Shown here: piece after piece, positions 11,328 to 23,648 of the stretch
Numbering within the stretch: the stretch's first letter is position 1
How the letters are laid out: each line of letters starts with the position of its first letter
Source of the DNA: Verticillium longisporum
Taxonomy: Eukaryota > Ascomycota > Sordariomycetes > Glomerellales > Plectosphaerellaceae
Assembly (NCBI GenBank): GCA_019188255.1
Contig: JAETXT010000003.1
Coordinates: 3,038,001 to 3,102,000 of the forward strand
DNA: 64,000 nucleotides
Direction: 5' to 3'
Made by a program: the position numbers and the translations under genes
Notes under the pieces: generated by a model
What the model was told of the DNA's origin: nothing
Seen by the model: only the letters and a program-made list of their open reading frames with translations
Database searches by the model: none

Positions 11328-12912
11328 GTGTGGTTAGCGGGATGATGCAGGAGGCGAGGACATTTGAGTGGTGACCCGACGCGGGGCGCTACCAGGTGCG
11401 GTTGTCTTCAGGCTAAAGCACAAGCAAGTTGTTTGTAAGAATCACGGTTGCTGAGCACACTTCTTACTGGGTTGGGTTCTGAGGCTTGTCTCCCCAACGA
11501 TCGAGCATAGTGACCGTGTGGATAAGTAAGGCGTACGAGTATTAGCCCTGCGACAGGTGAGCTAGGCTTGAGTGAAGCGTTTAAACTGTAAGCTGTTTTC
11601 GAATCTCGAGGTATTGCTCAGACAGGGGTATTCCGACTTAAAGTTGACCTTAACTCAGTCTACTTGTGTAAGGTTGTCCAATAGCTTTGATGGTGCAGAG
11701 GACCGGCCGACGTGTTGTGATGATTCCGTTTGGCGTCCAAAACATTTTCTTCAGGCTGAATCCAGAGATGTACTTGTCAAGAGCAACGAACTTTTGCTCT
11801 AAAGAGTCAAGAGTTGATATTGTAGGAATGAGGGCCAGGGTTCATGGAGGTCAAATTGGAAAGCCATGGTCGACAGAGTTCTCAAGAGATGGAGCACGTT
11901 GAGATTGACGCTTGCATAACTCGTGAGCATGGCATACGTAAGGATATGTACCCGGTTATTTGACTTTTCGACGAAGATCTGACGATGTAAGAACAGAGTG
12001 CAGCGTCAAAGCAGTGAAATGAGACTGGCCAGAAACCGTTAAGCCCAATTAAGTGCCGTCGGCGCCACAAGCCACCTCGTACCTTATCGGACGCTGCCGA
12101 AGCCACCAGATACTTGATTCGCCAATGGGCCCAGCGATCGCCGTCCAATCAGGGGCTGGCCGAAACCACCAATCAACAGCGCACATAATCGGTTGTCATC
12201 GGTGCTGGTGGCAAGGCAACAGGAAGAAACGGCGGCCCATAAGGCTTGGCAGCCTTGGCTCCCCCCGCAATCCTCAACGCTCCTTCCTGATCCAACCCAA
12301 GCTCGAATTCTCGACATCCATGCCAACCATGCCAACTATGCCAACCATCTCAAGACCCAGCCATCTCTGTCAAACCCCATGCCATCCAGGTTCACCCCGC
12401 AAGCTTATCACGGCGAAATAACTCGAAAACCTCCTCCAGGGCCCGGCCTCCCCTCGCAGCTGGCCTGCGTCTTACCCCTCCCTTAGTGCCATGGCCACCG
12501 CGCGAGCGACCTCTTGGCCTGCCTGTTCAGGAAGCCGCCCGCCATGAGACCAAGCGACCGGGACAGAGCTCACCATGAGACCTTCCAAATTATTCCAATG
12601 GTTCCCTCATCATGCAGAATCCGTGCGTCCCGCTGTCGCCGCCGTCAGCCGCCCAGTTTACCAGCTGCCCCTCCGGCGACGCAACCCGAGCCGAGATGGA
12701 GGAAGCGAACTGGAGCCCTGAGACAACCACCGGGCCGACAATAAATACCATGTCGCGTCCTGTACATTTCTCGCGGGATCCCTTTGCTTACGCCAGCCGA
12801 AACCTCAACTCCAACCCGGACCTCTTCACGTCGCGTGCCATCCAGGAGATCCCTCGCGCCATCTCTGCTTCATCCTAGGCTATCGCATCCTGTTGTCACT
12901 TCACAGTCCAAG
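11328..12912. other. Intergenic region with a short CATGCCAAC repeat
   Basis: About 1.6 kb without a supported gene. Around 12318-12346 the 9-mer CATGCCAAC occurs nearly three times in tandem. An A/T stretch ATAAATA near 12740, ~170 bases before the next start, may be the TATA box of the secreted protein gene. Confidence 0.45.
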
Positions 12913-14764
12913 ATGCGTTTCTCTGCCGCTGTCGCCCTAACGGCTGCTACTGCCGTTGTGGGCAGGGAGCTCCCCGTCGATGAGGATCGTGCCGCTGAGC
13001 TCTTTGACTCTGGCGTCAGGCACATGGATCTCATGGCCAAGAAGATCGTATGTCGTCGGCCCCTCTTACCACGAGGACATGCTTCTCACTTACACTCCCT
13101 TAGGCCCACTGGGAGGCTGAAGAAGCCGCCGGTCTCATGGACGCATCCAAGTGGCCTCGCCTGAACTACACCAAGTGTGTCAATGGCTATGCCGAGGCCG
13201 TCCCTGGCAGCCCCCTGCACAAGTTCAAGTGCAAGAACATGGATCTGCACGACTTCCTCTCCCACGAGGATCTCGGCTCCTTCGGCCGCGAGTACCGTGG
13301 CAAGTCTGGCAGCTCGTCCTGGGGCTGGACCGATCCCGAGTCGGAGCGTGAGTTTGTCGGTAAGTTGTGCGCGCCCATGAAATCCCTTGGGCCGCAGTTT
13401 CTGACAATGGAAACAATAGTCAGCGGCATGTACGATGGTTGCGCCATGATCGAGGTCCTGCCCGAAGGCCGCATGCTCAACCTCGGCTTCCTGCCCAAGT
13501 TCGCCCCTACCAGCGACCGTGCCTACTGGACCGAGATCCGTTCCTACAAGCACTACATGGTCATCGGCTCCGAGCTCCAGGGCAACGGCATCCAGATCTT
13601 TGACATGAGGAAGCTTCTCGACATCAAGCCCGCCGACGCCCCTGTTATCTTCAAGAACGACAAGGACCTCACAGGTCACTTCAACTCCTCCCTGCCCCTG
13701 GGCCGCAGTCACAATGTCGTCATCAACGAGGAGGCCCAGTACGGTGTTGCCGTCGGTGTGACCCCTCGCGACCAGGGCTGCAAGGGTGGCCTCCACTTCT
13801 TCGACCTGAAGGACCCCTCCAAGCCCGTCGATCTGGGCTGCAATGGCGATGATGGCTACGTTCACGATGCGCAGTGCCTCATCTACCGCGGCCCCGATTC
13901 CAAGCATGTCGGCCGCGATATTTGCTACGGCTACAACGAGGATACTCTCACCATGTAAGCATTTTCTTTCTGTTGATCCCTTCGTATCACATTTCACTGA
14001 CACATCGCAGCTACGATGTCACAGACAAGCGCAACTCGACCATCATCTCCCGCACCTCGTACGAGGGAGCCGAGTACACCCACCAGGGCTGGGTCAACGA
14101 TGTCAACAATCAGGAGTGGCTCTTCATGGACGACGAGTACGACGAGGAGCGCACGACCGGCCCCGCCGCCGATGGATATCCCGTCACTTACATCTGGGAC
14201 ATCAAGTCCCTTGAGAACCCCAAGCAGACGGGCATCTACAAGGGCTCCGTTCGTTCCATCGACCACAACCAGTATGTCAACGGCGATCTCATCTACCAGT
14301 CCAACTACGGCGCCGGTGTCCGCGTTTACGACGTCTCCTCCGTGCCCCAGGACCCTACCGGTAACGGTGTGTGCGAGATCGCCTATTTCGACATCTACCC
14401 CGAGGACGATGACGCTCCTGGCGGTGGTGTCCCCGCCTTCTCCGGCTCGTGGTCGTCCTACGCCTACTTCAAGTCTGGTTACATCTTTGTCAACACTATT
14501 GAGCGGGGCGGTTACCTCGTCAAGATGACCAAGCGCGAGTCCTGCAAGCCCAATGCCTGCAGCGCCGACAACTGCCTGCGCGCCATGCGCGCCTCCACCA
14601 TCTCTGGCCGCCTCGAGGAGAGCCAGAAGTTCTGCGGCGAGTTCACCAAGACTTTCGTCGCTGACGTGTCCGTCGTGCCGGATTATGCGTCCAAGGCTTG
14701 CGGACAGAATGTCATCTCGCGTGCCAGCTCGGCGTGCGAGTGCCTGCCCACTGCCTCGTCATAG
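12913..14764 (+). CDS. Secreted choice-of-anchor B / LVIVD-type protein ('regulatory P domain' protein)
   Basis: Four exons: 12913-13047, 13104-13359, 13420-13954 and 14011-14764 (559 residues). The start MRFSAAVALTAATAVVG is a signal peptide. The body carries beta-propeller-like repeats in which a short strand is followed by 'DLKDPSKPVDLG', 'YDVTDKRNSTII', 'WDIKSLENPKQTG' and 'YDVSSVPQDPTGNG', i.e. the LVIVD-like pattern, with the His-rich lines RSHNVVINEE, YVHDAQCLIY and YTHQGWVND typical of choice-of-anchor B proteins. The C-terminus has a cysteine-rich stretch (ESCKPNACSADNC) and a closing CGQ...CECLP. Fungal homologues are usually named 'regulatory P domain-containing protein'; the name does not define a function. 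Likely extracellular or wall-associated. Role unknown. Confidence 0.9.
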
Positions 14765-17170
14765 GAGAAGGATGTCGCGTGCGAGGGACTGTGGTGGATG
14801 TAATGTCTGATGATAGTCATGCCCCATTAATGTAACCAGACGCCTTGGGCGAACCTGCTGATTTTCTCTCTGCCGTGAATTTCTCGTTTGGCCATGATTC
14901 GCACGTCGCAGTATTTGCACCTTCGCCGGGCTATCTGTCAAGCTATGCGCGACTCATTTGGCTAAGAATCTCTCCTGCAAATTGATGCCTACCGATAGAC
15001 GCAGCCCTATTCAAAGATCATACCTCTGTGCTTATCTGCGGTAGTCTCTCTCCCGAGCAGTGCGGCCTGTCACGGACGCCAAGCTTTGGCCTCCTGAAGA
15101 CGAACTCGAAATGTCATCCGTTGACAAATTGCAACGCTTTGATGTCACCTATATTTCAGGCTTTTTGATTAAATTTTGTATAATTTTGCAGTAGTCATGG
15201 TCACGAGAGGATGAAGCATACATCCGGCTGGAAGGCTTGCAAGTAGTTCTCCGACGAAGCCAATATCGGCTCTATTGCATCGTCTCACGCCCGAACGACG
15301 CCGACAGCAAGCTCGTCTGGGAGGTGTTCGAGTATACGCGGTGCACTTCACAACGAAGAATGACGGCACATAAAACGTAATGGATCATGTAGTTTCGACG
15401 GAACTACTTGCAAGTGTAAAGACAAAGTTCGAAGGGGTTGAGAACAATAGCGGGCCAGAGCTTGGCCGGCGTTGGGTATACGGTCGACAGCAACGTCGCT
15501 ATTTGCCAAGACAACAACGCGAACTGACGAAAGGTGGATTCCTTGACGGGTTTTAGCAATCGAAGCATTTTCCCTCCGGTTCTGGAAGCTTCAATGAGGG
15601 ACTGGCCTCTGTGGGCGAGCTGGCGAAGGGCATTTTCGGAGCCTGGCTATAGTAATCTTGTGATAAGGCATTTTCATCAATGGAGCTCATCGAGCCCTAG
15701 GCGGGCTAAAAGAGCATTTCTTTGGGTGTAGGAGCCAGAAGTGACACGATGTATCCAATACGGGCCACAGTACAGTTCATTGAGCCAAGTCTGACGCGTG
15801 AGGTCTGCTCAGGTGTCGGGGTTCCCATCGCAGGTTGCAGGCCAAAAGCAGGGGTGGAAAAGTCGATGACGTTAGCCCCTCCACGGCGATACCCCAGCAT
15901 TGAAGCGAATTGGAATACGAAAAAAAGCATATTTGTATTCATGAGGCTGCATAACCATCGAAATTTCCACTAGTTGCGAACTGTCAACTCGGCATACGGT
16001 AACATATTGTCTGGGCTGATCAAGCTATGCGCTTGCGCGAAGAGCGATTTATGCCCGCGGGCCAGTTCCATGCAATTCCCAACACGGACAAAAGATTTCC
16101 AGTATGGCTCTAACTTTCTAGTGCTATTGTTTGATGCGGGGCCCGGGACGCTTGGATGGTCCCCCCCTATTTAGCCGCCTGCAGATACCTGGGGGCAAAA
16201 CGCCGACGGCACCGGTACTCTGATGTACTTTGATTGCCGAGGCGGTTGGGACTTGTGATTGGGAACCTCGCATGTAGCTGCGGGGAGTGAAGGACTGTTC
16301 AGGGCCACCCTATCTTCCATCCGAGTAAGAACCCGAGTGGTAACCTCGCCAAACTCTGGGCCACCACCACGACCTTAGTCTGCCTGTGGCAAGATGGCAA
16401 TGCGAAGCACCGTGCTCAGACGGAATTCCAATTTCTCATAGCTCCAGGGGCACCACGTGCCTCAAGGCGAGGGCTGAAGCTTGAAACGACCGGCTGCAGG
16501 CTCAGGGGCAAGGTTCTGCTCCTGGGCCAGAGCCATGGGACCTCCGGTAGTGGGCATAGGGCTGAGATGGATGGCCGGAAAATTTCTAGATTAATGCCAC
16601 ACTTTCTGCCATTGCTTTAGCCCCTGGGAAGATGTCGATTAGTGATTGCTTTTCCGTTGTGAGTTATTCCGCCTCTTGCGTACTCGAGCCTATATTTCCG
16701 GGCAAAACACCAACCGTCCGAGAACGGCCCCACCAAGTCCGGCATCCAGTGAGAATTGGGGCGATGATTCTGGCGTGTTGCACAGCACTAAATTGCACAA
16801 CTTCGGCGGAATATTTCGATTCAAGCCACAGTCATCCAAGGCAATCGAGACAAAAGCCCAATGATCGGATCGTCATGGCAGAGACCGAGATTGGTCATCC
16901 GGGCGTGAGCTTCCGGCAGCCGCAGACGCGGCCCCACATTGCGGCAGCTCAGGCGTTGATGACGTTTGACGGCCGTGAGGGGCTGACAAAAGGTGCGGGG
17001 TCGTACCAGCTCGATTCCCGGAGCTCTTATTCTGAAGCTCTCCTCTCAAGTTTATCCATCTTTCTCGCCCATCTGCATCTTGTCGAACGCAACAGCGAGC
17101 GGTTGGAACCCCAGTGCTCGTCCCGTTACAACCCGTCTCCTACATCAAAGCCCCCAAGCCAACGCCCACC
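14765..17170. other. Intergenic region, no gene found
   Basis: About 2.4 kb. The longest frame, 16632-17285, runs into the aldo-keto reductase 5' end in another frame and shows no domain. No repeat or RNA gene was recognised. Confidence 0.5.
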
Positions 17171-18307
17171 ATGTCGAAGCAGCTTCCGGCCGGGCTCAAA
17201 GAGTCTCTGGAAAACTCCAAAGCTGAATATCGCCAGCTTGGCAAATCGGGTCTCCGTGTCTCGGTGCCCATCTTCGGATGCATGAGCTTCGGCGACAAGA
17301 GGACTCTGCCCTGGGTCATCGGCGAGGACGAGGCCCTCCCTCTGCTCAAGGCGGCCTACGACCGCGGCCTCAACACGTGGGACACGGCCAACGTTTACAG
17401 CAACGGCGCCTCGGAGGTCATTGTAGGCAAGGCTATCAAGAAGTACAACATTCCCCGCCACAAGGTCGTCATCCTGACCAAGGCCCACTGGGCCGTTGGA
17501 GAGGAACCCGGTAGGTCATCATTCTGCTGTGAATTGCGAGTGACCTTGTCTGACCAAGCACCAGAGGCCCGCCACTTTGTCAACCGCGCCGAGTTTGAGG
17601 CCTCGAAAGACTACCAGAACAATTTTGGCCTCTCGCGCACCGCCCTCTTCAACCAAGTCGAGGCCTCCCTGCAGCGCCTCGACACGCCCTACATTGATCT
17701 CCTCCAGATCCACCGCTTCGACGCGCACACGCCGCTCGAGGAGACGATGAAGGCGCTCCACGACCTCGTGCAGTCGGGCAAGGTGCGCTACATTGGCGCC
17801 AGCAGCATGTGGGCGACGCAGTTTGCGCGGCTGCAGTTCGTCGCCGAGAAGAACGGCTGGACGCCCTTTGTCAGCATGCAGAACCAGTACAACCTGCTGT
17901 ACCGCGAGGAGGAGCGCGAGATGAACCGGTTCTGCAACGACACGGGCGTCGGGCTCATCCCGTGGGCGCCGCTGTGCCGCGGCCACCTGGCGCGCAGGCC
18001 CGAGGACTTTGGCAGCACGGACCGGAGCCGGGCCGAGAAGGCGGGCCAGGCGGGCGGCAGCGGCACGTCGGAGCGGGACCGCGAGATCATCGGCCGCGTC
18101 GTCGAGCTGGCGGATAAGCACGGCTGGGCCATTGCGCACGTCGCGCTCGCGTGGATCAACCGCCGCGTGGCGAGCCCCATCATCGGCTTCAGCAGCGTCG
18201 AGAGGCTGGACCAGGCGCTGTCGGCCCGGGGCAAGAGTCTGTCCGAGGAGGAGGAGAAGTACCTCGAGGAGCTGTACCAGCCCAAGGCCATCTCTGGGCA
18301 TGCATGA
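17171..18307 (+). CDS. Aldo-keto reductase (versiconal hemiacetal acetate reductase-like)
   Basis: Cytosolic NADPH-dependent carbonyl reductase of the AKR superfamily, 360 residues. Exons are 17171-17510 and 17565-18307; the 54-base intron is in frame, so an unspliced reading would keep 18 false residues. The catalytic tetrad is visible: Asp and Tyr in [12 protein letters not shown], Lys in VILTKAHW and His in LLQIHRFD. Cofactor-binding parts follow: [34 protein letters not shown] and the C-terminal [16 protein letters not shown]. The start MSKQLPAG has ACCATGTC context. The sequence resembles the K-channel/AflF/VrdA-like group of fungal AKRs often found near secondary metabolite genes, but no backbone synthase is nearby, so the substrate is open. 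Confidence 0.93.
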   Translation: MSKQLPAGLKESLENSKAEYRQLGKSGLRVSVPIFGCMSFGDKRTLPWVIGEDEALPLLKAAYDRGLNTWDTANVYSNGASEVIVGKAIKKYNIPRHKVVILTKAHWAVGEEPGRSSFCCELRVTLSDQAPEARHFVNRAEFEASKDYQNNFGLSRTALFNQVEASLQRLDTPYIDLLQIHRFDAHTPLEETMKALHDLVQSGKVRYIGASSMWATQFARLQFVAEKNGWTPFVSMQNQYNLLYREEEREMNRFCNDTGVGLIPWAPLCRGHLARRPEDFGSTDRSRAEKAGQAGGSGTSERDREIIGRVVELADKHGWAIAHVALAWINRRVASPIIGFSSVERLDQALSARGKSLSEEEEKYLEELYQPKAISGHA

Positions 18308-19355
18308 GGCGTGACACACAGGATGAGGACGAGAGAGAGAGAGCGACCCAAACTGGAACATCAATTCACCATCATTGTAGACAGTATGCAGGACACGCGC
18401 ACGTCTAGGAACGACGGACGACGAAGCGGAAAAGCAATAGTGATCCTTTCGCACACGACTGTGCCGACTTGCCGAGTGATACCACATTGTCATGGGAGAT
18501 GCGACCTTGGCCAAGGTCGCCCGCCTTCTTCACATGCTGGATAGCATCTGAGATCGGGCTGTTCGATCAAGGGAGGAAGCTGCCTCGCAGATCCCCGTCT
18601 TCGAATGTGGGACACAAGGCGCGATGCTCATCTTCATCTCGTGAATCCCCCGACTTCGTTTCAGAGCAGTGAGTCTGGATTCATCGCCAAGCACCCTCAG
18701 TCATGCTGACAAAGGGGCGCGCCGTTGAAGAAATCCCCTGCATGTTCCCTGCAGACAAGCGTCCAGGGCGTCCAGGGTGGCTTCATCCCCCCACGTTGGG
18801 TAGGGAATCCAGACAGACCAGCTGACCTTCCAGAAGGGGTGCTTCCGGATCATCAACGCCGCACTGCAATTGGGCAGGCCACGTCTCGAAGGAACTGACA
18901 CTTCCATGGGATGGGAGCCATGAGGATTGAGCGGCCGCCGATTATGTGCGTCGTATCTGTCTGCTTTGGGATTCCCGGCTTGCCGCATTTGCTCGGGAGG
19001 AGTTTACGAGCCCAGGTCGTCATTTACAGGCCACTGTTACCTCGTGGGTTAGACTTTTACGCCAATGCACGCAATTTGCCTGCCGGGACACGAAGGTTTT
19101 TTTTGGCACCTTTTCGGCAGACGCAATCTGCCAAATGTGACAGATTGAACCACACGTTACGATCCGTGGATTCGGAAAAGCCAGCAGCACGTCAAGCAAA
19201 GGGGGCAAAGTTTTGTGGCTGCATGTTCCAATTCAAGGCTATTCAATTTTGGTTGCTCCGCGAACTTTGTTCAGATCCTAACATGTACAAGAAAAAATTG
19301 GGTTGAAAAAAACAAATAGATTGGGTGGTGAGGAACGAAACCTCAATCCTGCGCC
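18308..19355. other. Intergenic region, no gene found
   Basis: About 1 kb between two converging genes. It contains a short GA-repeat (around 18329-18343) and a few A-runs. Nothing else was recognised. Confidence 0.5.
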
Positions 19356-20869
19356 TCAAGCGCTGATGGACTGGCGGTGGTTGGTGAAGAGGTTCTCGGG
19401 GTCAACAGCCCTCTTGATCTGCTTGAGGCGGTTGTAGTTCTCCTCGCCATAGAGACGGGCGCTCCACTCGGCCTCGGGGAGCTCAGAGTCGGCATAGTTG
19501 ACGAAGCCGCGCAGGGGCACGCCACCCTTGGTGAGGGCGTCCTCGAAGGGCAGGAGGATATCCTTCATGTAGGTGAGGGCGTCGGCGGGCAGGAGGGTGC
19601 TGGTGTTGATCGAGGTGCCGTCGACGCGGATGAGCCAGAGGTTACCGCCATGGGCGTAGGCAGTATCGGCATCGGAGATATCGCGCGAGATGCCGCCCCA
19701 GAGGTCGAGGAAGCCACCCTGGCGCATGTCGGTGCGGGCAAAGTTGTTGCCCGTGACGTTGAGCAGGGCAGTGATCTGCGGCACAGTCAGGGGGTGTCGT
19801 AGGTCGTGGTGACGGCCTGAGTGTAGAAGTGGCGACCGCCGAGGGCGCCACCGGTGGGGGAGTTCATGCCAGCGCCAGCGACGGACACCTCCATGTCCCA
19901 GAAGGGGAGAACAGTCTTGGCGTAGGCGAGAGTGCTGTTGATGGTCCTGAGTTCCTTGAGGAGAGGCGCAACGACAGTGTCAAAAGCGGTGGGGTTGCCG
20001 TAGAAGTAGCCCTGGGCAGAGGTGCCAGCAGCCAGGTTCCAGCGGATAGCGAGCTCATCGGGGGTGGTCTCGGCAAGGGCGTAATCCTGGACCTTGACGA
20101 GGGCCTTGGTCGCGTCGCTAAGGCCCAGGTTGCCGAGGTTGATGGTGAAGCTGGTAGCATCGGCGAAGTCGGGCTTGAAGGTCTTGGTGGTCATGGAGAG
20201 GATGACACCGAAGGAAGCGCCGGCACCCTGAGCGGCCCAAAGAAGGTCAGACTCGTGGGTGGCGTTGACGACGGTGCCGTTATAAAGCATGTACTCGACG
20301 CCGACAATGTTGTCCATGGGGGTACCGTAGTGGCGGGAGGTACTGCCGTAGCCTCCGCCGATGGAAGAGCCGGTCACACCGACGTGAGCGCCGCGGACGT
20401 GGGGGATGTGGCGACCATGGTTGTCCCAGAGATACTTCAGAACGGGGCCGACGTGCGTACCACCACCGAAGGTGAGCGTGTCGGAGCAGTTGGAGTAGCT
20501 GACCTCGTCAAAGCTAGCCAGGTTGATGACGAGGTTGCCAGCGTTGCCATAACCAAAACCGGTGAAAGAGTGAGCAGCTCCCAAAGCGACGGCTTTGACG
20601 GAGGACTGCCGGGCACAGGCGAGGGAAGAAGCAACCTGATCGCGGGTCTCAGGGAACGAGATGGCGGCAGGGGCAGCAGTCAGGCGCTTCTGGAACATGA
20701 GAGTCTCATCAGGCCATGTCGTATCGCTGCTGACGATGTTGCGAACGCCCGCGGTGGTGAGGCAAGACTGAAGAGCGGCCGACTTGTCTGTCTGGGCAGA
20801 CACGGCCGAAGGGGTAAGGCTAAGAAGCGAGGCGACGGCCAGGCGTCGAAGAGAGAAAGTGGAGTCCAT
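19356..20869 (-). CDS. Secreted FAD-linked oxidase (AA7 carbohydrate oxidase type), with one frame break
   Basis: Secreted flavoprotein oxidase of the VAO/PCMH fold with a berberine-bridge C-terminus. Such AA7 enzymes oxidise sugars or oligosaccharides and make H2O2. Signal peptide: MDSTFSLRRLAVASLLSLTPSAVSA (residues 1-25). The FAD domain shows SFPETRDQVASSLACAR, the covalent-FAD His in ALGAAHSFTGFGYG, TFGGGTHVG, and HVGVTGSSIGGGYGSTSRHYG. The second covalent site, usually a Cys before the V/T-G-G loop, is not Cys here (RGAHVGVTG), so single attachment is predicted. The C-terminal LKQIKRAVDPENLFTNHRQ is typical. The frame breaks at the G5 run 19791-19795; one extra base joins TTYDTP to LTVPQITALLNVTG and gives 504 residues. 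Divergent from the lactonase-like gene. Confidence 0.9.
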
Positions 20870-20977
20870 GACTTATGATGTTGAGGGCAAAGGCAGGAGA
20901 CTGCGAAAGGAACAAGAAAGCAAGTGCCGTGGTGTTCCAGAAACTTCAAGATAAGCCACAATCGTACGGACGACCTA

Positions 20978-20985
20978 CTTATAAC
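20978..20985 (-). promoter_or_regulatory. TATA-like element of the AA7 oxidase gene
   Basis: TTATAA on the minus strand about 110 bases upstream of the ATG at 20869. Confidence 0.35.
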
Positions 20986-21889
20986 TGGTGGGCATCGAGA
21001 GAAGGACTGGCGACAATCTTAGAGGAATCATCCAGGAGTCTTGGCACTCTTGCACCTTGATCGAGTCTCGGTACTTCGGGCCATCGTTCTGTATGCGCAA
21101 AAGGACCTCAAACCACCCGGTGCCTCTTACAAAGCTTCTCAGAACCCTTGTCGGATGTTTTGTTGTCCCGGCAGACAAAGTGGACTTGGGATGATCTGGA
21201 CTTTATCAGATCAACCTACCTTAATCGGAACGCCGGGACGGGGCGCGTGGCTCGTTTGAGCAAGCATATCCCACTGTGAGGCTTCGCACAGCCCTCGGGG
21301 CCAAGACCTGAATTCGGCCTCAGGAGCCCCAGGAGCCCCATTCGGTACAGATTAGAATAATAAGCTCTTGGGGAAGCTTGGAAACTCTACTGGTCTTCAT
21401 GACATATCTGGCATGGTCTGCGCCATTGGGGCGCTATGTGGTCCGTCCACTCCACTTGCATGGGTTCCATGGCCTCATGGGCAGACGTTAGTGCTGCTTT
21501 GCCTCATGCGCAACCGAGACTTGTCAACCTGCAGACGACTGCGGCACTTTGGTGACGTGTCGTTTGTCTACCCCTGAAATCTTTCGTGTCGGCATGCTCG
21601 GTAAACATACTCAATATGCGACTTATCCGACACTTCCTTGCTAGTCTTTTCCGACCCCTCCTGGCAGACAACTACTCAGCCTGCATATAGCTGCGACTCA
21701 CTGATCGTTGTTGAAAGTGTCGTGACATTTCCTGGAGATGAGGCTTCGTCATCCCTGTGCCCCTTGGCAAACTCTCAAATAGGGATCCGCTGCTCGTCGA
21801 GTTGTCGTCTGAAAGTTCAGGTTAGGACACGCCTTCTCACACTTCACGTTCATTCACTGCGTGGGCAAATCGTATTCACAGCAACGGCC
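20986..21889. other. Shared upstream region of divergent genes
   Basis: About 0.9 kb upstream of both the AA7 oxidase (minus) and the beta-propeller protein (plus). No gene or strong element was recognised. Confidence 0.45.
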
Positions 21890-23249
21890 ATGCGTTCATC
21901 CCTTCAATCCCTCCTTGCCGGCTCGGCCCTCTGGGCTTCGGCCGGTGCTGTCACTCTTTTCGCCGCTGATTCAGGTGGTAACGTGACGACCCTGTCGCTC
22001 ACTGGCTGCACCAATAATTATACTCTCTCTATCACCTCCAAGACGACCGATTGTGAGGTCAACCCTTCCTGGCTGACGCTTGACGGGCCCAACCGAGTGC
22101 TGTACTGCTACGACCGCGGTGCCGGTTCCTCTGTGTCCGGTTCTCTCAACTCCTTCTCCATTGGAGAAGACGGCCTGTTGTCTCGTATTGCGCGTGTCAG
22201 TGCCCCTCTCAGCGGAGTCGCTGGTGAGATCCTGACAACCTCGACTGGTGCTCGGGGTTACATCTCGGCCTCATAGTGAGTCCACCTTTCCCCCCAATTG
22301 ACGGGCCAAAGCGCCGAAGTCGCTTCCCATCTCCCGAGCCGAGCCCTCCGAGCTTGAAGCTTATCTGCCTCTTCCCCACAGCAACCGCAGTGCCGCTGCC
22401 GTCTTTGCACTTGGCGACGATGGCGCCCTTCCTGGGACGGGCCCCGTCCAGGTGATCAACCCCACACTCGAGAAGACAGGCCCTGTCACCCTGCGCCAGG
22501 ACCGCAGCTACCTTCACCACGTCATCATTGACCCCACGAATGAGTATGTGCTCATTCCTGATCTCGGCGGTGACCGTGTTCGCGTCTACACGTACGACCC
22601 TGTGACAGTCGTCCCTATCGCCGAGGTGGCCGGACTTACGGCACCGCCCGGCTCCGGTCCCCGCCATGGTTTCTTCCGCAAGGCCCGCAACGGAAAGACA
22701 TTCTTCTTCTTCAACGGCGAGCTTGACCAGAAGGTCTACTCGTACTCTGTCGAGTATACTGCTGCCGGCCTCGTCTTCACCCATGTCTTTGACGCCCCGG
22801 CCATCGATGCCGCGCTGCCTGCCACCAGGGCTCCCACGAGCGAGATCGCTCTGAGCGTGAGTTTTCCCCCGCAGTCCACCTCTTCACACCAAGCTGACGA
22901 GGTCCTTCAGCCTGACGGCCGCTTCCTCACCGTGTCCAACCGGGAGAAGTCGTTCCGCGACTCCCCCATCCTCGGCTCCGGCCCCTCGGACACCCTGTCC
23001 ACCTTCTCCATCAAGGAGGACGGCACCCTCAAGCTCGTTCAGCTCGCTCCTTCGGGCGGATGGTCGCCTCGCCAGTTCTCCTTCAACAAGGCCGGTACCC
23101 TCGTTGCCGTCGGTCACCAGAACAACCGTACCGTGACCATCTGGAAGCGCGACGTCCGGTCTGGCAAGATCGTGCTCGAGGAGGATGGTGGCAAGGTCGG
23201 CGAGGTTGTGCTGACTGGCGCTGTCGTCGCTACCATTTGGGACGAGTAG
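21890..23249 (+). CDS. Secreted 6-phosphogluconolactonase-like seven-bladed beta-propeller
   Basis: Lactonase-type beta-propeller of the YbhE/Gmp1 (PF10282) group, 399 residues. Exons: 21890-22275, 22382-22856 and 22911-23249. The last intron (54 bases, GTGAGT...TTCAG) is in frame; it is called because removing it joins SEIALS to PDGRFLTVSNR, a normal blade. The start MRSSLQSLLAGSALWASAGA is a signal peptide. Family signs: VNPSWLTLDG, YLHHVIIDPTNEYVLIPDLGGDRVRVYTYD, GPRHGFFRK, and the closing GGWSPRQFSFNKAGTLVAVGHQNNRTVTIWKRD. Enzymes of this fold hydrolyse lactones such as gluconolactone or carboxy-cis,cis-muconate lactone. The secreted form next to an AA7 sugar oxidase suggests, but does not prove, that it acts on the oxidase's lactone product. 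Confidence 0.9.
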
Positions 23250-23648
23250 ATGCTGGGCATTCATCTTCTTCGAGTACATATCTTTAGAGGCCCTTTCAAT
23301 TGAAATCTGGCCCAAAAAGTACATTTACCTGCAGTGTGTTCTGTCTCGCATGAAACTTGTAGATGCAGGGACACTTGGAGGATTCTCAATACAATATTCG
23401 ATTTGAAGTTTGAGTCGCCATGACTGCAAGGTGTGAAGCGACTTGCCTCTTTTTATCAGCGTGGTACATGTTTCTTTTATGGATACCTCCTAGCATATCA
23501 AACCACAAAAACATATTCATCGGCTCGTATTCAAGCACGAAAGCGAGATGACATATCGATAGATACAAAAGAGTAATCATAATCATTACTCATAAACATA
23601 AAAAAAAGGGCATACAAAGTTGCCCGCAACTCCGGCATCCCGTGCCGA
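23250..23648. other. Convergent 3' region
   Basis: About 400 A/T-rich bases between two converging stops. Only 3' untranslated sequence is expected. Confidence 0.5.

Noticed and set aside
13086..14003. 305-residue open frame on the minus strand
   Set aside because: Antisense of the choice-of-anchor B gene; it also crosses that gene's introns.
17519..18514. 331-residue open frame on the minus strand
   Set aside because: Antisense of the aldo-keto reductase with Arg/Leu-rich composition and no motif.
19829..20878. 349-residue open frame on the plus strand
   Set aside because: Antisense of the AA7 oxidase, low-complexity Gly/Val/Glu-rich product, no domain.
17114..23249. A secondary metabolite cluster (AKR, AA7 oxidase, lactonase, with P450 and methyltransferase nearby)
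   Set aside because: No PKS, NRPS, terpene synthase or prenyltransferase gene in the window; the genes are spaced by 1-2 kb and point in different directions.
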